DNA of 64,000 nt from Brachionus manjavacas (GCA_019054805.1 JAHQIY010000014.1:1736001-1800000), one strand, 5' to 3'. Positions 35,149 to 46,269 are shown, counted from the first letter of the stretch. Program-made: numbers and translations. The notes: generated by a model not told the origin, from the letters alone.

Positions 35149-35945
35149 TATTAATTTATTTGTTTTCTGTACCAAGCTAGAGCTCCTTCAGAATAAATTA
35201 AAAATAAAAATAAAATAAAAAATAGAAAAAAGCTAATAAATACGATCAAATAAATATAAAAATAAAGTAAATAAGCTAAAAATAAAATGTAAAGGAAGTT
35301 AAATTGAAAAATATTTTTGGAGTAAGACTTCTGGGCAGTTTTGAGCGGCCATCTTTCAGCCATCATGTTTGAAAATTTTTAAATCAATTTAAGTACAAAT
35401 AAAAAAAAACAAATATAAGAAATTGGTATAAATTTCTAAAGATAAAGAATGTTAAAAGACACATTGAAATAGGGTGTGACACATGTTTACATAGTTGAAG
35501 TTTCAGGAAAAAAAGAGGAAATGATAAGGTAGCAATTACACAAAGGAGTTGGGTATTCAACATATCTTGATTCGAATCCTTCTTTGTATTCCTCCACTAG
35601 TCTGATTACCAATGGAATAGAATGATCCAGTCCTGTCCCAACATATCTCTCACTCAACTCAAAAAGCCGATTCGAGACTGTTAGTAATTTAAGTTTATTA
35701 AGAGCCTCATAATGCACGATGTTGGTGGGAGTACCATATTTTAACTAAAGAATAGATAATGTTTTCTAAAAATAAATTCAAGCAAGGAAACGAATAGTCT
35801 AAAATTGATCCGATTAAAGATTTATATAAATCTCCTAGTCTATTTTGATTAAGACCCCATTTTTGTTTGCCGGTAACTTAATAATATTCTTTTGAATAAA
35901 GATAATTAAAAATTCTTCATCCATTACTTGACTTTTTCACAATGC
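35149..35945 (-). mobile_element. LINE family A 3' end (right arm)
   Basis: Mirror copy of the 31130-31925 LINE remnant, with identical coding parts (35717-35487). It lies about 200 bp downstream of the intact PGP stop, which shows that this insertion is in the natural PGP 3' flank. Confidence 0.85.
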
Positions 35946-36144
35946 TGTAATGGTTTTATTGACCCTTGATAAAGTTTTTTTTTCATTTTTACTGCAATTT
36001 TTTCTTTTAATCCCTAACCCGTTTTTTACACTCCTTTAAATTAACAACCAAAATTATTTTGTAAAAATTTATTAATTTAAATTAATCTATGCAATAGACT
36101 GCTTTTTTCTAGTAAATAAACAAAAAATAAATTAATTGAGCAAT

Positions 36145-37102
36145 TTAGATTAATTTCAAGAGATCTCCCAAACTATCAGCATAAAACATGGGTAATTTAT
36201 TTCTGTCTCTATCCAAGTCAATGTTCCGCATGTCACTTTCTGTCGTAATTCCACTAAAGACCAAAATGCTCTTTTCAATTCCTGCATTGAACGCAAACAA
36301 AATATCCTTAAAAAAAATTTAAAACAAAAAAAAATGACATGCATCTATGTACCGTATCCAATCTATCGCCAATCATACAAGTGTTAGTGGCATCTAATCC
36401 ATGAACTTTACTTAAAATTTGCCACATTGTAGACTTGGGCTTCCCGATAACCAGGGCTTTTTTACCTGTCGTCTTTTCAATTGAGCTTAATATTGGACCA
36501 GCATCTGGGATGGCAATATTTGGCATTGGAACTGGCAAAGAGGAGTCATCATTAGTTGCAACAAAAATACAATCATTGCGCTTTAAATAACTAGAAGCAT
36601 AAATCATTTTCTGAAAGGTAAATTCATAGTCTATTCCCACTGAAACGCACTTGATTGAAGGGTCCAGCTCGATTTCGTTGTAATTAGTGGAATTAAAAAC
36701 ATAGTCTTTATGCTCCTCTAGAGCATTATGTTTAATATTTAGTCTATCGAGCTCTTCGACCATAGCTGGATTTCCGACTAGATAGACCTTGCCATCGAAA
36801 TTTTGTGACTTCAAGTACTCGGCAAGAACCCAAGCCGTGCTCAGTATTTCATTCTCACTTATGTCTTTGACTCCGAAATCTTTTAGCTGTTGAGAGAATT
36901 TTTGTCGGGTACGGGTGCTGTTATTGGTGACAAAAAAACAATTCTTTCCCATTTGCTTCACTCGGTTAATGAACTCTACCGAGCCCGGAATTTCCCTTGG
37001 CCAGTTCCATACAACACCATCACAGTCAAAGAGAAAATTTTCACAGCTGTTCAACAAATCTTGAAAGCTTTCTCGACTGAATCCTTGAGGTACATTATTC
37101 AT
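36145..37102 (-). CDS. PGP: Phosphoglycolate phosphatase-type HAD hydrolase
   Basis: Metabolite-repair phosphatase of the HAD IIA subfamily (4-nitrophenylphosphatase/PGP) that removes phosphate from 2-phosphoglycolate, glycerol-3-phosphate and similar by-products in the cytosol. Exons (minus) 37102-36353 and 36306-36145 give 303 residues; mammalian PGP is about 320. Motif I is LFDCDGVVWN (nucleophile Asp26, acid/base Asp28). Motif II is FFVTNNSTR. Motif III is the Lys in ALVIGKPKSTMW, and motif IV is GDRLDTDI, split by the 46-bp intron. The cap-domain region contains GIDYEFTFQKMIYAS. All catalytic residues are present. Only the first ~530 bases of exon 1 are outside the palindrome, so the intact gene shares its 3' half and flank with the truncated left copy. 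PGP and the related PDXP or plasmodial-type NPPs cannot be fully told apart by eye. Confidence 0.9.
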
Positions 37103-37755
37103 GATATGTTCTTAAACAAAAATTGATCAATAAATTGCTAGTTCAAAGAAATGAGTATTTTTTTATTAAGTAAATGATTTTGAAGAAATTTGAAAGATTT
37201 TTAAGAGGAATTTTGGAGAAAGAATTATGCAATGTTATGTAGCTAGATGCCTTGAAGCAAGAAATCAGAATCATTAATTCTTTTGAAAATGAGCTCAAAC
37301 ATTATTTATTCAACCCTTTGTTACAAAGTATAGACAGAAATTATTTTATATTTAAAAAAATATGCAATGTTGTGTTTCCGAGGATTTTCGGCTTGAATAG
37401 AAAGGCAGACTAGAATTTAATTCAAGTATTTTAAAATTTACATAATTACATAAGAATTTCTTTCTAGTCTAGAAAAAATGTTTCATCATCAATTTTATCG
37501 ATTTTTTCCCTTAATTAATATAATTAAAATTTTTCAAAAATTTAATTTAAAAAATGATTTTAGATTTTTTTTCTTCATGTAAAAGTCTAAATCGATTGTT
37601 TAATTATTTTAAAAAGGTTATTGTGATGCCATTTTTTGTAATAATTTTTTTTCAATAACCACTTTGATATTTGAAAATACCACTACTGGCATTAAGTTTG
37701 TAACAGCTCTCATCTGTTTTCATCAAATTATGTCAAATGACAATTAAAGATACAG
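37103..37755. other. AT-rich spacer upstream of PGP
   Basis: Contains the PGP promoter side; no motif or gene was recognised. Confidence 0.4.
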
Positions 37756-37759
37756 AATT

Positions 37760-38565
37760 AGCTAAATTGCATAAGCTTACATTAAAATACGTAACTTTTA
37801 GTAAAATTGTCTCAAAATGCTTACATGCTTAAATGAGGTTTTTGGTAGAAAAAATGTAAATATGACTTCTTTTCCAAAATAATTAATTAATTTTACAATG
37901 AAAAATTTAAAAATATTCAACATTCCTTATCGTTTCTTATTTAATTTGGTGTAAAATTGGTAAAAATTTTAAATGAAAATATAAATCATCGAAATATTTA
38001 ATATTAAAAAAGTAAAATTCACGTTTTCAAAAAGACTTACAATCAAAAAAATTAAAGCAAAAAATTTTATTTTTACTGAATTTTTTAATTAAAAAAGGTC
38101 TAATACTAGTAAGACTTTTTTTCTTCTGATCACTCTGTAAAAGACAGCTTTTAATTATTTGATCAAACCCCAATTTAAACATCGATCATCATGAATTTTG
38201 GAAAAAAGAGCAAAAACAAAAATCTTTAAATAAAATAACTTTTTTACTATGAACCTTAAAAAGTCATACTAATATTTAATATTTATTAATTATAAAAATT
38301 CAGTAGAAAATTAAATTTTTAAGTCTCAGCAAAAAAGTTCGTTGATCGTTGAAAAAAGCCATTTTTACATTTACCAAAAACCTCATTTTTTGGGTCGTAA
38401 GCATTTTGGAACGATTTTACTAAAAGTTACGTATTTTAATATAAGCTTACGTAATTTTTCGTAAAATTACATATCTTTACCGACTAATGTTCACGTCAAA
38501 TAACGTAAGCTTACTAAAGATAATGTAAAATTACGTAAAATTGCGTAATTTAGTCAATTTGTACC
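37760..38565. mobile_element. ~0.8-kb inverted-repeat element rich in TTACGTAA
   Basis: A ~110-bp segment at 37762-37880 (gcttac...aaaatacgtaacttttagtaaaat...aatgaggtttttggta) is present inverted at 38340-38455. The right side continues for another ~110 bp with repeated cgtaagcttac, taaaattacgtaaaattgcg and similar palindromic pieces that are mostly missing on the left. No transposase is encoded. It is probably a MITE whose left terminus is eroded. The superfamily is unclear because target duplications are not visible. Confidence 0.6.
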
Positions 38566-38800
38566 ATATTTTACCCTCTTTTTAATGATTAAAAAAAGTG
38601 ACAATTTCGTCAGTAAAAATGGACTATTAAGCGAGCTTTGAGAAACACCTGCGGTTATTTGAAATTCCTCGTTTATTTTGACTTTCCTATACTCAAGAAA
38701 AAGCTTTACATATTGAACGAGATAGTGTGAGAGGTTCATTTTAATGAGCTTAAATATTATTTTTGAGTTAAAATTAATTCTTTCCTTATTCATTTAAGGG
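38560..38800 (-). mobile_element. LINE reverse-transcriptase scrap
   Basis: The minus-strand frame reads YLVQYVKLFLEYRKVKINEE then FQITAGVSQSSLNSPF. This corresponds to the RT segment in which the family has KsfLe.RkvkV ... GVPQGSvLSPlLF. The key Pro, Gly and Leu are mutated, so it is inactive. Confidence 0.55.
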
Positions 38801-39038
38801 AACAATTTCCTTACCTTCACTAATATATTCCCATCTTCACTAATAAAATAAAGCTCTACTAATAATATATAGCTCCACTATATAATTTGGGGATCATCTA
38901 ATCAATTTTAAATATAAATCGATAGTTTATAGTAATAATCAATTATTTATTTTTTTAAGCAAATGACAAACAAACAAAAAGAAACAAATAATCAGAAATT
39001 ATGAGAAATAATAAGAAAAATAAGCGACCAACAAACTT

Positions 39039-39416
39039 TTACATCCTAACAAGAGCCTTGGTAGCTTTTTTAGGAGCACCACGCTTTCGTTTTTCTCCCA
39101 TAGGCAAGTTCTTGATCTCGAGTGGAATGGTGTATAGCTTGAAATAACTAGCAACGACGATGATGTGCTTGCAAATGTTCTTTTTGTCATAGTTGGCACA
39201 ACTACACTTGCTGCGGCGAAAGTCTTGATTGTTGAGTGTGACGACTCGGCACATGTTGATTCCACGGATGAAAACATCGAAGCTCTTCCAACTTGTCTTT
39301 TTCAGCGCGATCTCATAGGTTGTAATATCGGCTAGTTGAAGCTCGTTCTTCTTTGAGTGACCAGTGCTTACCTTTACTGATGATGTTCTTGGCGAGCAGG
39401 AGCCACTTTCAGGCAC
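39039..39416 (-). mobile_element. MULE C-terminal fragment with SWIM zinc finger
   Basis: The 125-residue minus-strand frame contains CSCANYDKKNICKHIIVVA, matching the SWIM zinc finger CxCx(n)CxH, and ends in KRGAPKKATKALVRM, a typical tail of rotifer/arthropod MULE transposases. The upstream FDVFIRGINMCRVV strand pattern is also as in SWIM-containing MULEs. The catalytic core is absent. Adjacent upstream sequence is LINE-like, so the fragment is isolated. Confidence 0.65.
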
Positions 39417-39464
39417 TGTCTAAAAGCTTCTTTTAAGTGATTATTAAATCAATGTTAAGGCTTA

Positions 39465-39830
39465 TTACTTTTGATAGAACATTCTCCAAAAAATTTCTTT
39501 ATCTGTTTTTAGTTTCCTATTCTTGGAAATTAAAGTTGAGATTAATCTTGATTCTTTCTGCTCTAAATTTATTTTTTTATCCAAAAGGGTCTGATTAAAA
39601 GTTAATTTTTCCCCATGTCTTTTATAACCAATTTTCAAATCTGATGTCAATTTATTAAATTTTATTTTAGTCACTTTACAGCAAGTTCTACGTTCCTTAA
39701 ATAGATTTAATATTTCACGCGGAAGACTTTTTTTGAAGATTTTTTGGAACTGACTTAGAATGATTTTAAAGAATAAATCAAGAATTTTAAATTTGATTGT
39801 CTTTTCCAATTTAAGCTCATTCTCATTCTG
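39465..39830 (-). mobile_element. LINE ORF2 linker fragment (probable)
   Basis: The minus-strand frame of 114 residues has the basic, helix-rich composition of the endonuclease-RT linker of CR1-like ORF2 (LPREILNLFKERRTCCKVTK ... QKESRLIST ... FWRMFYQK). No catalytic motif is included, so the assignment is tentative. Confidence 0.4.
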
Positions 39831-40044
39831 GCAATAACAACTTATTTTATTTTGTTTTAATATTCAGATCATCTCCATTAAAGTTAATTTTTTTCATTCT
39901 TTCCCTATCCTTTTGAATAACTCAAAGTTAAGTAACGTTTTTGATGGATTTTAGTAACAAAAATTAGATTATTCTTTCCGAAAATTATCTAAATTTTAAA
40001 AAAGTTCAGAAGAAAATGGATTGAGATGCTAAAATTTAATTCGC

Positions 40045-40310
40045 AAATTATTATTTATTTATTTATATGTTTTTTGTATCGAGCTAGGGCTCCTTCAGAA
40101 TAAATTTAAAAAAATATCAAAATCAAAATCAAAAATAAAATCAAAGTTAATAAAATGAGAAAAAAATATCAAAATAAAGTAAATAAGCTGAAAAAAAATG
40201 AAAGTTAAGAAGACATAGATTGTTACATGTGGCACATGTTTACATAGTTCAGGTTTGAGTAAATAAGGAGGAAATAGTAAGGGAGCAATTACATAAAGGG
40301 TTTAAGTTTT
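40045..40310 (-). mobile_element. LINE family A 3' UTR fragment
   Basis: Minus-orientation copy of the family A tail: atcgagctagggctccttca near 40080, the cacatgtttacatagttcag block near 40235, and an attatttatttattt tail at 40048-40065. No ORF of use remains. Confidence 0.7.
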
Positions 40311-41334
40311 ATAAATTTTGATCAAATTTAAAAAAAAGCCAAAAATTGTTCACACAATTAAGTAAAATAAAATTATTTAATTTTTTTGTCAATTATAAAA
40401 TAACTTCATAATTGAATCTATTATGTGCTCTTTTCAGGAGCATTCTATTTAATTTCAATTATATAATGAATGATTTACAACTTTCAATTTAAATTCATCA
40501 TTTTTGATCAAAATTAAATCAAAACGACCATAGATTAAAATCAAGGCCTAATTTTAATTAAACGAATTGAAATTAATAAGACAACTTATTCAAAAAAATT
40601 TAAAAAAAAATTTAAAAAATTAATTTTTGAAATGAATATATAATATTGAAAAAAAATAAATAAAATTAAATTGATGTTTTTCTCAATTCTAAGTTGATAC
40701 TTTGCCGAGTTAAATTTTTAAAATTTAAAAAAAAATGAGCCTAAAAATTCTACTGAAAATAAAGAATCAAAAAATATAAAATACTTAAATAAAAAACTCG
40801 ATTTAAATAACTCTTTTTTAATAAATTAAATTTAGATTGAAAATTAAGAAATAATGTGATACGAATAGAGAACAACTTATGTTTTTTAGGTATTACCATA
40901 AATGTTTCATTTAAACTTAAATCGTTTCTATTAAGAATTTAAAAAATGTAATTTATTGAAGTAAAGTGGTTTAGACTAGTCAGAAACAAACTATTTTCAA
41001 TAATTTGAAAATTATATTTGATCTCAATCTCTTTTGGCAGGCGTTTAATTAGACAATGAAATCAATATTCTCAGAGATTAATATGTTAAATATGTATTTA
41101 TTGTCAGTAAAATTTTTTAATAAAACCTTGAATTCCCAGGATTTTGATAATTTTTATTTGTTTTCGACAAAAATTTGAATATTTAGAAATTTTGAGAGCT
41201 AAATTTTAAAAGTAAATAAATACACAAACAATTTAGAAAAAAATATTAAATTTTTTTCTATAAAAATTGTGAAATCAAATCTTTTTAAATAGAATTTTCC
41301 TGATACAATTACGATTTTTAATCTATTAATAGAA
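40311..41334. other. AT-rich intergenic region
   Basis: No gene, repeat family or RNA recognised. It would contain the receptor promoter. Confidence 0.4.
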
Positions 41335-42321
41335 ATGAAGAATTTTAGTATTAGTGAGGTGGAATATCTCAGAAAAATGGATATTGATCTGCATTATTTT
41401 TTATTTTACATTAACTTAACCATGATACCTATTGGAATAGTTTTGAATTTTTTGTCCATTCTACTTTTTTCGAGAGCAAAGTTTCGAAAGACATGCATTG
41501 GAAACATACATACAGCAATTACTTTATCAGATATAGCATTTTTAATAGTGATATTTATTCACATGTTTTCCTTGAGTCTACGGCTGGACATTCAACTTAA
41601 ATCTGATTTATCATGCAAATTGATACACTATTATGTTCGCATCACTAGCCAACTATCAATATGGACGAGAGTTTTACTGACTATTGACATTTTAGTTAGT
41701 GCTAGATCATCGCAACGCAAATATGGGATATTTAGAAAGAAAAAGTCGCTTTTTACCGCTATCTTTTGCTTAATTTTATTTTTTCACATTATTTGTTTGC
41801 CAAATTTTTGGCTTTACCTAAAAAAAAACTCCAAATTTGTGAAAAAAACCTTTGAGTGTACATCGGATAAAAGTATAATTTTTATCAGAGACATCTTATC
41901 CGCATTATTTCGACTCTATTTGCCATATTTTATAATTATTATTCTTAATTTATCACTAATAAAATCTATTTGGCATAACAAAAAAAGGTTAAGTAAAAAA
42001 AAATCAAATAAAAGATACAAACATTTTATTGTACCAATTCTCGTTATGAACATGATTTGTTGGGCTAATTCACTTCCTTTATCAATTGGAATTTTTATGG
42101 TAAATTTTTGCTCAAATGATCCGATCAAATTTGCCAAGATAAGCATGGCAACTGTGTTTTTTTTATATCTAAATTTAATGAACAATGTTTTTCCCTTTTT
42201 TGTTAATTTAATTTTCAACAAAATGTTTTATGAAGAATTTAAAGCTTTGTCAAAATCAATTTTAAAAATTTTGCAGTTTAAAAGTGAGCCCATGGATTTT
42301 TCAATGAGATTGATTAAATAA
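41335..42321 (+). CDS. Rhodopsin-family 7TM G protein-coupled receptor
   Basis: Single-exon frame, 328 residues, with seven hydrophobic helices. Landmarks: TM1 with GIVLNFLSILLF (the conserved Asn), TM2 ITLSDIAFLIVIF (the conserved Asp), and a Cys before TM3 (SDLSCKLIHYY) paired with one in ECL2 (FECTSDK). The TM3 end is LLTIDILVSAR, so the usual DRY is DIL. TM6 is MICWANSLPL and TM7 is NNVFPFFVNLIFN, an NPxxY variant, followed by FYEEFK of helix 8. The short N-terminus has one glycosylation site (NFS). It looks like the lineage-expanded peptide/chemosensory-like receptors of rotifers; the ligand is unknown. Loss of the DRY Arg suggests altered coupling, although many expanded families show this. 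No neighbouring gene suggests its role. Confidence 0.85.
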   Translation: MKNFSISEVEYLRKMDIDLHYFLFYINLTMIPIGIVLNFLSILLFSRAKFRKTCIGNIHTAITLSDIAFLIVIFIHMFSLSLRLDIQLKSDLSCKLIHYYVRITSQLSIWTRVLLTIDILVSARSSQRKYGIFRKKKSLFTAIFCLILFFHIICLPNFWLYLKKNSKFVKKTFECTSDKSIIFIRDILSALFRLYLPYFIIIILNLSLIKSIWHNKKRLSKKKSNKRYKHFIVPILVMNMICWANSLPLSIGIFMVNFCSNDPIKFAKISMATVFFLYLNLMNNVFPFFVNLIFNKMFYEEFKALSKSILKILQFKSEPMDFSMRLIK

Positions 42322-43504
42322 CAAACCAAATGGACTCTAAATCTAATTCACAGTTTATTTAAATGAAGCCAAGAAATTTTTAGAGACCTAAAACAATCAA
42401 TTCAATGATAATTTTCATTCTTCTTCTAATTTTATATTCAAAAATAGATGCATTATTTGAGAATTATTTAAAAAAATTAAACCTTTAATTTAGGTAATTG
42501 TGACAATTTGAGTAATTTTTTTTATATATTTGGCAAAATATTTTAAGGAAAAAAATCTTTTATTCTAAAGTAATTTATTTAAAGAAAAAAATGATCTAAT
42601 TAAATTTTTCTGTTCTTTTTTGAAAAATCTTTTCAAATTCCAAACTAAAGTTCAGACTTCTCCTTCTTATCAGGCTATTTTTTAAAAGGAATAATAATTA
42701 ATAATAATTCTGTTAAATGGGACAAAGATTTGTCGGTCTTGATTCTATTAACTGAGAAAGTGAAGTGGAAAATGTTTTTTATTTTGAAAATTTTATATCT
42801 TGAACCTCTGAACATTTCTAAGCTTAAATAAAAGCTGAAAATTTTATTAATTATAAGCAAAGTATTTATTTGATATAAATTTCAATTTATTTTTTTTAAA
42901 AAATTTTTTTTTCATAATTTGTTATTATATAATAAAGAATCAGTTGCAGCTAATTCGCTTTAGTTAGCCGTAAATTTGGAAGCCTCAAATATCGCTTGCT
43001 TTATGTTTTGTCTAAATAACTGCTAAATTCGAATCCGAACTAAAAAAAATTGCTATATGATTTTTTAAATGATGAATTCCCATGTGATTATTGATATTAT
43101 AACTTTGCCAATGTCAATCGCGAGTCAAGATGAGAAAAAAGGGAATGTTACACAAATTATTCAAGCAGATAAAAATTTAAAATTTTACATAAGCTTTTTT
43201 TAAAAACAATTAATTTCATTTAATCTAAATTGTATCCTGTAAAATTTTTTATCTGACTTTTCCAGAATAAAAAGAAGATAAAATTTCTCAAATTTTTTAG
43301 GTTATTGCATAATTTTTTGATTCCCCTTTTAACTGGTGATTGTAATATAATAACAAGTGTTTTTAATTAAATTTTTATTCTAATTTTCAATTAAACCGTT
43401 TAAAAAAAAATTATTTTTAAAATTAAAAATTTTTAATTAAATATTCATAATTTTTGTCAAAGTGTTATTGAATTTCTATCCGTTTTCCAAACATTCTCAA
43501 GGCT
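42322..43504. other. AT-rich intergenic region
   Basis: Nothing definite. A slightly GC-richer stretch at 42950-43130 has stops in all frames and matches no element in the window that I could see. Confidence 0.4.
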
Positions 43505-44365
43505 ATGAACTTGAATGAAATTTTTTTATTCATTTATTTACTTTTTTCAACATCAAATTCTCTTTACAATGACTGCGAGCCAGATTCCAATTGTTCGTAT
43601 CGCATTTCGCGGCCTACTGAAAATAGATACTTAATAATTAAAAATATAATGCAAAATCTTATTCTAAATCACTGGAATGTTACATTAGACTTTACCAATT
43701 TTTACATGCAGCCAAATATTAGGCAATGTGATCAGTATTTCGACCAGATTGCCATAAATGATGCGATTAACAAAGATTACAGACATCCTAATGCTTTATT
43801 CAAAAATATACCAGAAAAAATGGTAAACCAAACTATTAAAACCCAATACATAAAAGAATGGTTCGAAGTATTTAAATTAATCAAGTATGACTTTCAGTCA
43901 AAGACTTACAGAGAACAATGTAACGATCTGGGACTTAAGCTTTTTCTTGTAATGTATAAATATCCGGAGAAAAAATACAAAATTTTAAGATGCAATACCC
44001 GCTTTAACCAAGAAGACTCAATTACACATCTAGTTGACTTTTATGTGGCACAATCATTTTTAAGAAACTGCATGGGAAATGTTGAACTAATTGCAAAAAG
44101 TATCTATAAGTTACTTAAGTACGATTGCGAAAGAGCCAACACGTTTCGTTTGGCATATTTCAATTCAAAATATATAAACATGTTTCGCACCTGTAGTCCC
44201 AATTTGACTGCGAATGATCTGATGTTAGATAGTTCCAAGTTTACTAATTGTTCAAATTCTTCACAACTTAGTGGTGTTCTTAGCAAAAAGTATTGCTCTT
44301 GGTTCGAAATTGTATGCAAGTATCCAATTCAATGCATCAAATCGATGAAATGGACCGATGATTAA
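43505..44365 (+). CDS. Secreted cysteine-rich protein, unknown family
   Basis: Single-exon frame of 286 residues. An N-terminal signal peptide ([15 protein letters not shown]) has a likely cleavage after residue ~19. The mature chain has more than ten Cys, suggesting several disulfides, and six or more N-glycosylation sequons (NCS, NVT, NQT, NLT, NCS, NSS). No transmembrane anchor, EGF, lectin or protease motif is visible. The helical, evenly spaced Cys pattern (IRQCDQYF, YREQCNDLGL, LRNCMGNVELI, RTCSPNLT, KKYCSWFEIVCKYP) suggests a compact all-alpha extracellular domain. I do not recognise the family. It is likely real because the long frame, signal peptide and better GC content coincide. 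Confidence 0.75.
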   Translation: MNLNEIFLFIYLLFSTSNSLYNDCEPDSNCSYRISRPTENRYLIIKNIMQNLILNHWNVTLDFTNFYMQPNIRQCDQYFDQIAINDAINKDYRHPNALFKNIPEKMVNQTIKTQYIKEWFEVFKLIKYDFQSKTYREQCNDLGLKLFLVMYKYPEKKYKILRCNTRFNQEDSITHLVDFYVAQSFLRNCMGNVELIAKSIYKLLKYDCERANTFRLAYFNSKYINMFRTCSPNLTANDLMLDSSKFTNCSNSSQLSGVLSKKYCSWFEIVCKYPIQCIKSMKWTDD

Positions 44366-44444
44366 GAAAATAAGTTTTTTCAACAAAAATACATTTTTAT
44401 TTAGATTAAATTTTAATTTGAAGAAATATTTACATAAAATAAAA

Positions 44445-46269
44445 TCAAAATCTAGCATCTCGCCTTTTTCGTTCTTTGTCTCTCAATTCCTTCTCTAATT
44501 CAAATTGACGATGATCGGCTCGTTCCAAAAATGCTTGTTTGTCCAAATACCTTGAAACAAAATAAAATACTTTGAATATAACCATTAAAAATAAAAAAAT
44601 AGAAAAATTCAAATCTTTGGTCTGAATTTTAGAAAATTCTTCAACTTTGTCAAAATCAATATTTTTTTAAAGAAGTGCTAAGCCTGACTTTTTATTCTTA
44701 AATTTTTTTAAATTATTTTCAATAAAAATATTTTATGTTTAAGTGTATCTTCTAATAATATTACAAATCGAAAAAAAAATGCCACCGGATTCAACAAAGC
44801 ATCTCCTCTCAAAATTAAAGATTAACCGAAAACAGTAGATCCCAAATTGATTTCGAATATTTCAGCAGACCATATTGAGAAAATTTTATTAAATTTAAAA
44901 TCTAAAATTTTAAGATTTAAAAAATTAAAAATTTTTATAATAAGAGTACTTAGTCAATGAATGACATAGGAGAATAATATTAGGAAATAATTTTTTAGAT
45001 AATATTTAATTCAATCTGAATACAACTCTAGTCAAAAGCCTGGATTTTATAAATAGATAATTGAATCATAATATAATAATCTTGATAAAATTATTTCGAG
45101 ATTGTGATTCTGTGATTCTTTCACTCGTGGTGCATGAATGCACTTCTTCACTAACAGGGTATTCCACAATGTGAAATCAGCTGCCAGACAGTATAGTAAA
45201 CGCTAGTAGTCTCAATATTTTCAAAGCAAGATTGGATTTTTGGCTAAGAGAAGAAGAGAAAAAAACTTGGTTTATGGTGTCTCAAAATATCAAAAATCAG
45301 CACATGATACATTTTTTATATTCATTATTTTTGCTCAACATTATTTATCATTTTTTTTAGTTCTTTTTGTTTTTATGTATCAACATTATCAAATTATATT
45401 TATTTTTATTTTATTGTCTTTTGTATCATGGTATTTTTATTTATATATTTTTATCCAATGTTATTAAGGGCAGTCGAGAAAATTAGTTAAGAGGATAGGT
45501 TAAAATGTTATGATGCCCAGGCTCAGAGGCCCATAAAATAACAGATACTCCAAGAGATTTTTTTTGAAAATATTCTGTGATATTTTGGAAGGTTCTAAAA
45601 GGTAATATAAATTGCAATTAAACTTACGAATTTTTTCCTTTGACTTGGGTTGCCAGGTCTTCTTCAATCTTTTTCTCCTTTTTGAAATCATTCCAATCAA
45701 TTTTTGATTTTTCCTAAAGTTTGAAAATAAAATTCCAAAGCTTTTGATTCTAAAATATTTACCAAAGTGCTTAGTTTTTCATTATTGTTTATTTTATCCA
45801 AAATAGCTGCCATTCCCATGGGCTTTTTTCGTTTAAAATCCTTGTTAACACCAGCGTTCTCTGCAATTGAATTATCCTCTGTCTTTTGGACATTGTCATC
45901 TTTTTTGATCTCATGGGCGCTAAAAAAATCAGTTTTTGGTTTATTAGATGGTGTTTCTTTTTTGGTATCGACTTGACTTTCATATTTTTTAGCATAATCA
46001 GCAGAATTAACCGGTGACGATTTAACATCTTTTAAAAAACTTGCCCACAATTCGTCAGCTTTTTTTTTATCTTCTTCTTTTACTGGCTCAATTTCATTTT
46101 TTTTGGACAAGCTCTCGTCTCCAGAGTCTTCGCTTAGCTTGCGTTTGGTAATTTTCAATTGTTCTGAGTCCTCATCATCAGTTTGGTTCTCGGGTACATA
46201 ATCTTCGTCTTCCTCATCGTCACTTTCTTCTGTATTTGCCAAATTCTTTAGACTGTCTTTTTTACTCAT
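44445..46269 (-). CDS. CFDP1: CFDP1 (BCNT-domain, Swc5-like) chromatin protein
   Basis: Homologue of craniofacial development protein 1 and yeast Swc5, a nuclear component linked to SRCAP/SWR1-dependent H2A.Z deposition. Exons (minus) 46269-45763, 45713-45628 and 44550-44445 join to 232 residues (human ~299). The N-terminus is acidic (ESDDEEDEDYVPE, an SDDEDYVP-type histone-binding motif). The middle contains DELWASFLKDV. The C-terminal BCNT domain is highly conserved: STLEKSKIDWNDFKKEKKIE across the first junction and YLDKQAFLERADHRQFELEK, ending in RRDARF. The first intron is 49 bp. The second is 1.08 kb because of a LINE insertion on the opposite strand. No defects seen. Confidence 0.93.
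45090..45490 (+). mobile_element. LINE 3' end within a CFDP1 intron
   Basis: Plus-strand pieces in alternating frames read like the C-terminus of CR1-like ORF2 (HFFTNRV, then NASSLNIFKARLDFWL-like when frames are switched at 45155-45245). It is antisense to CFDP1 and lies between its exons 2 and 3. Confidence 0.5.

Larger units (their letters stand above)
30506..36568. repeat. 6.06-kb near-perfect palindrome (inverted duplication)
   Basis: The left arm 30506-33453 is the reverse complement of 33621-36568. The position sums of matching landmarks stay between 67073 and 67076 across the arms. The differences I located are A/T homopolymer lengths: left T7 against right T9 near 31675/35405, left A6 against right A8 near 32195/34885, left A6 against right A5 near 33225/33860, left A7 against right A6 near 31075/36000. 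Encoded proteins are otherwise identical. Each arm contains a PGP 3' portion, a LINE 3' end and a pogo transposase. The 167-bp centre (33454-33620) is itself an imperfect inverted repeat. The right arm continues into intact PGP; at 30506 the left arm joins unrelated DNA in mid-exon. Confidence 0.95.
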
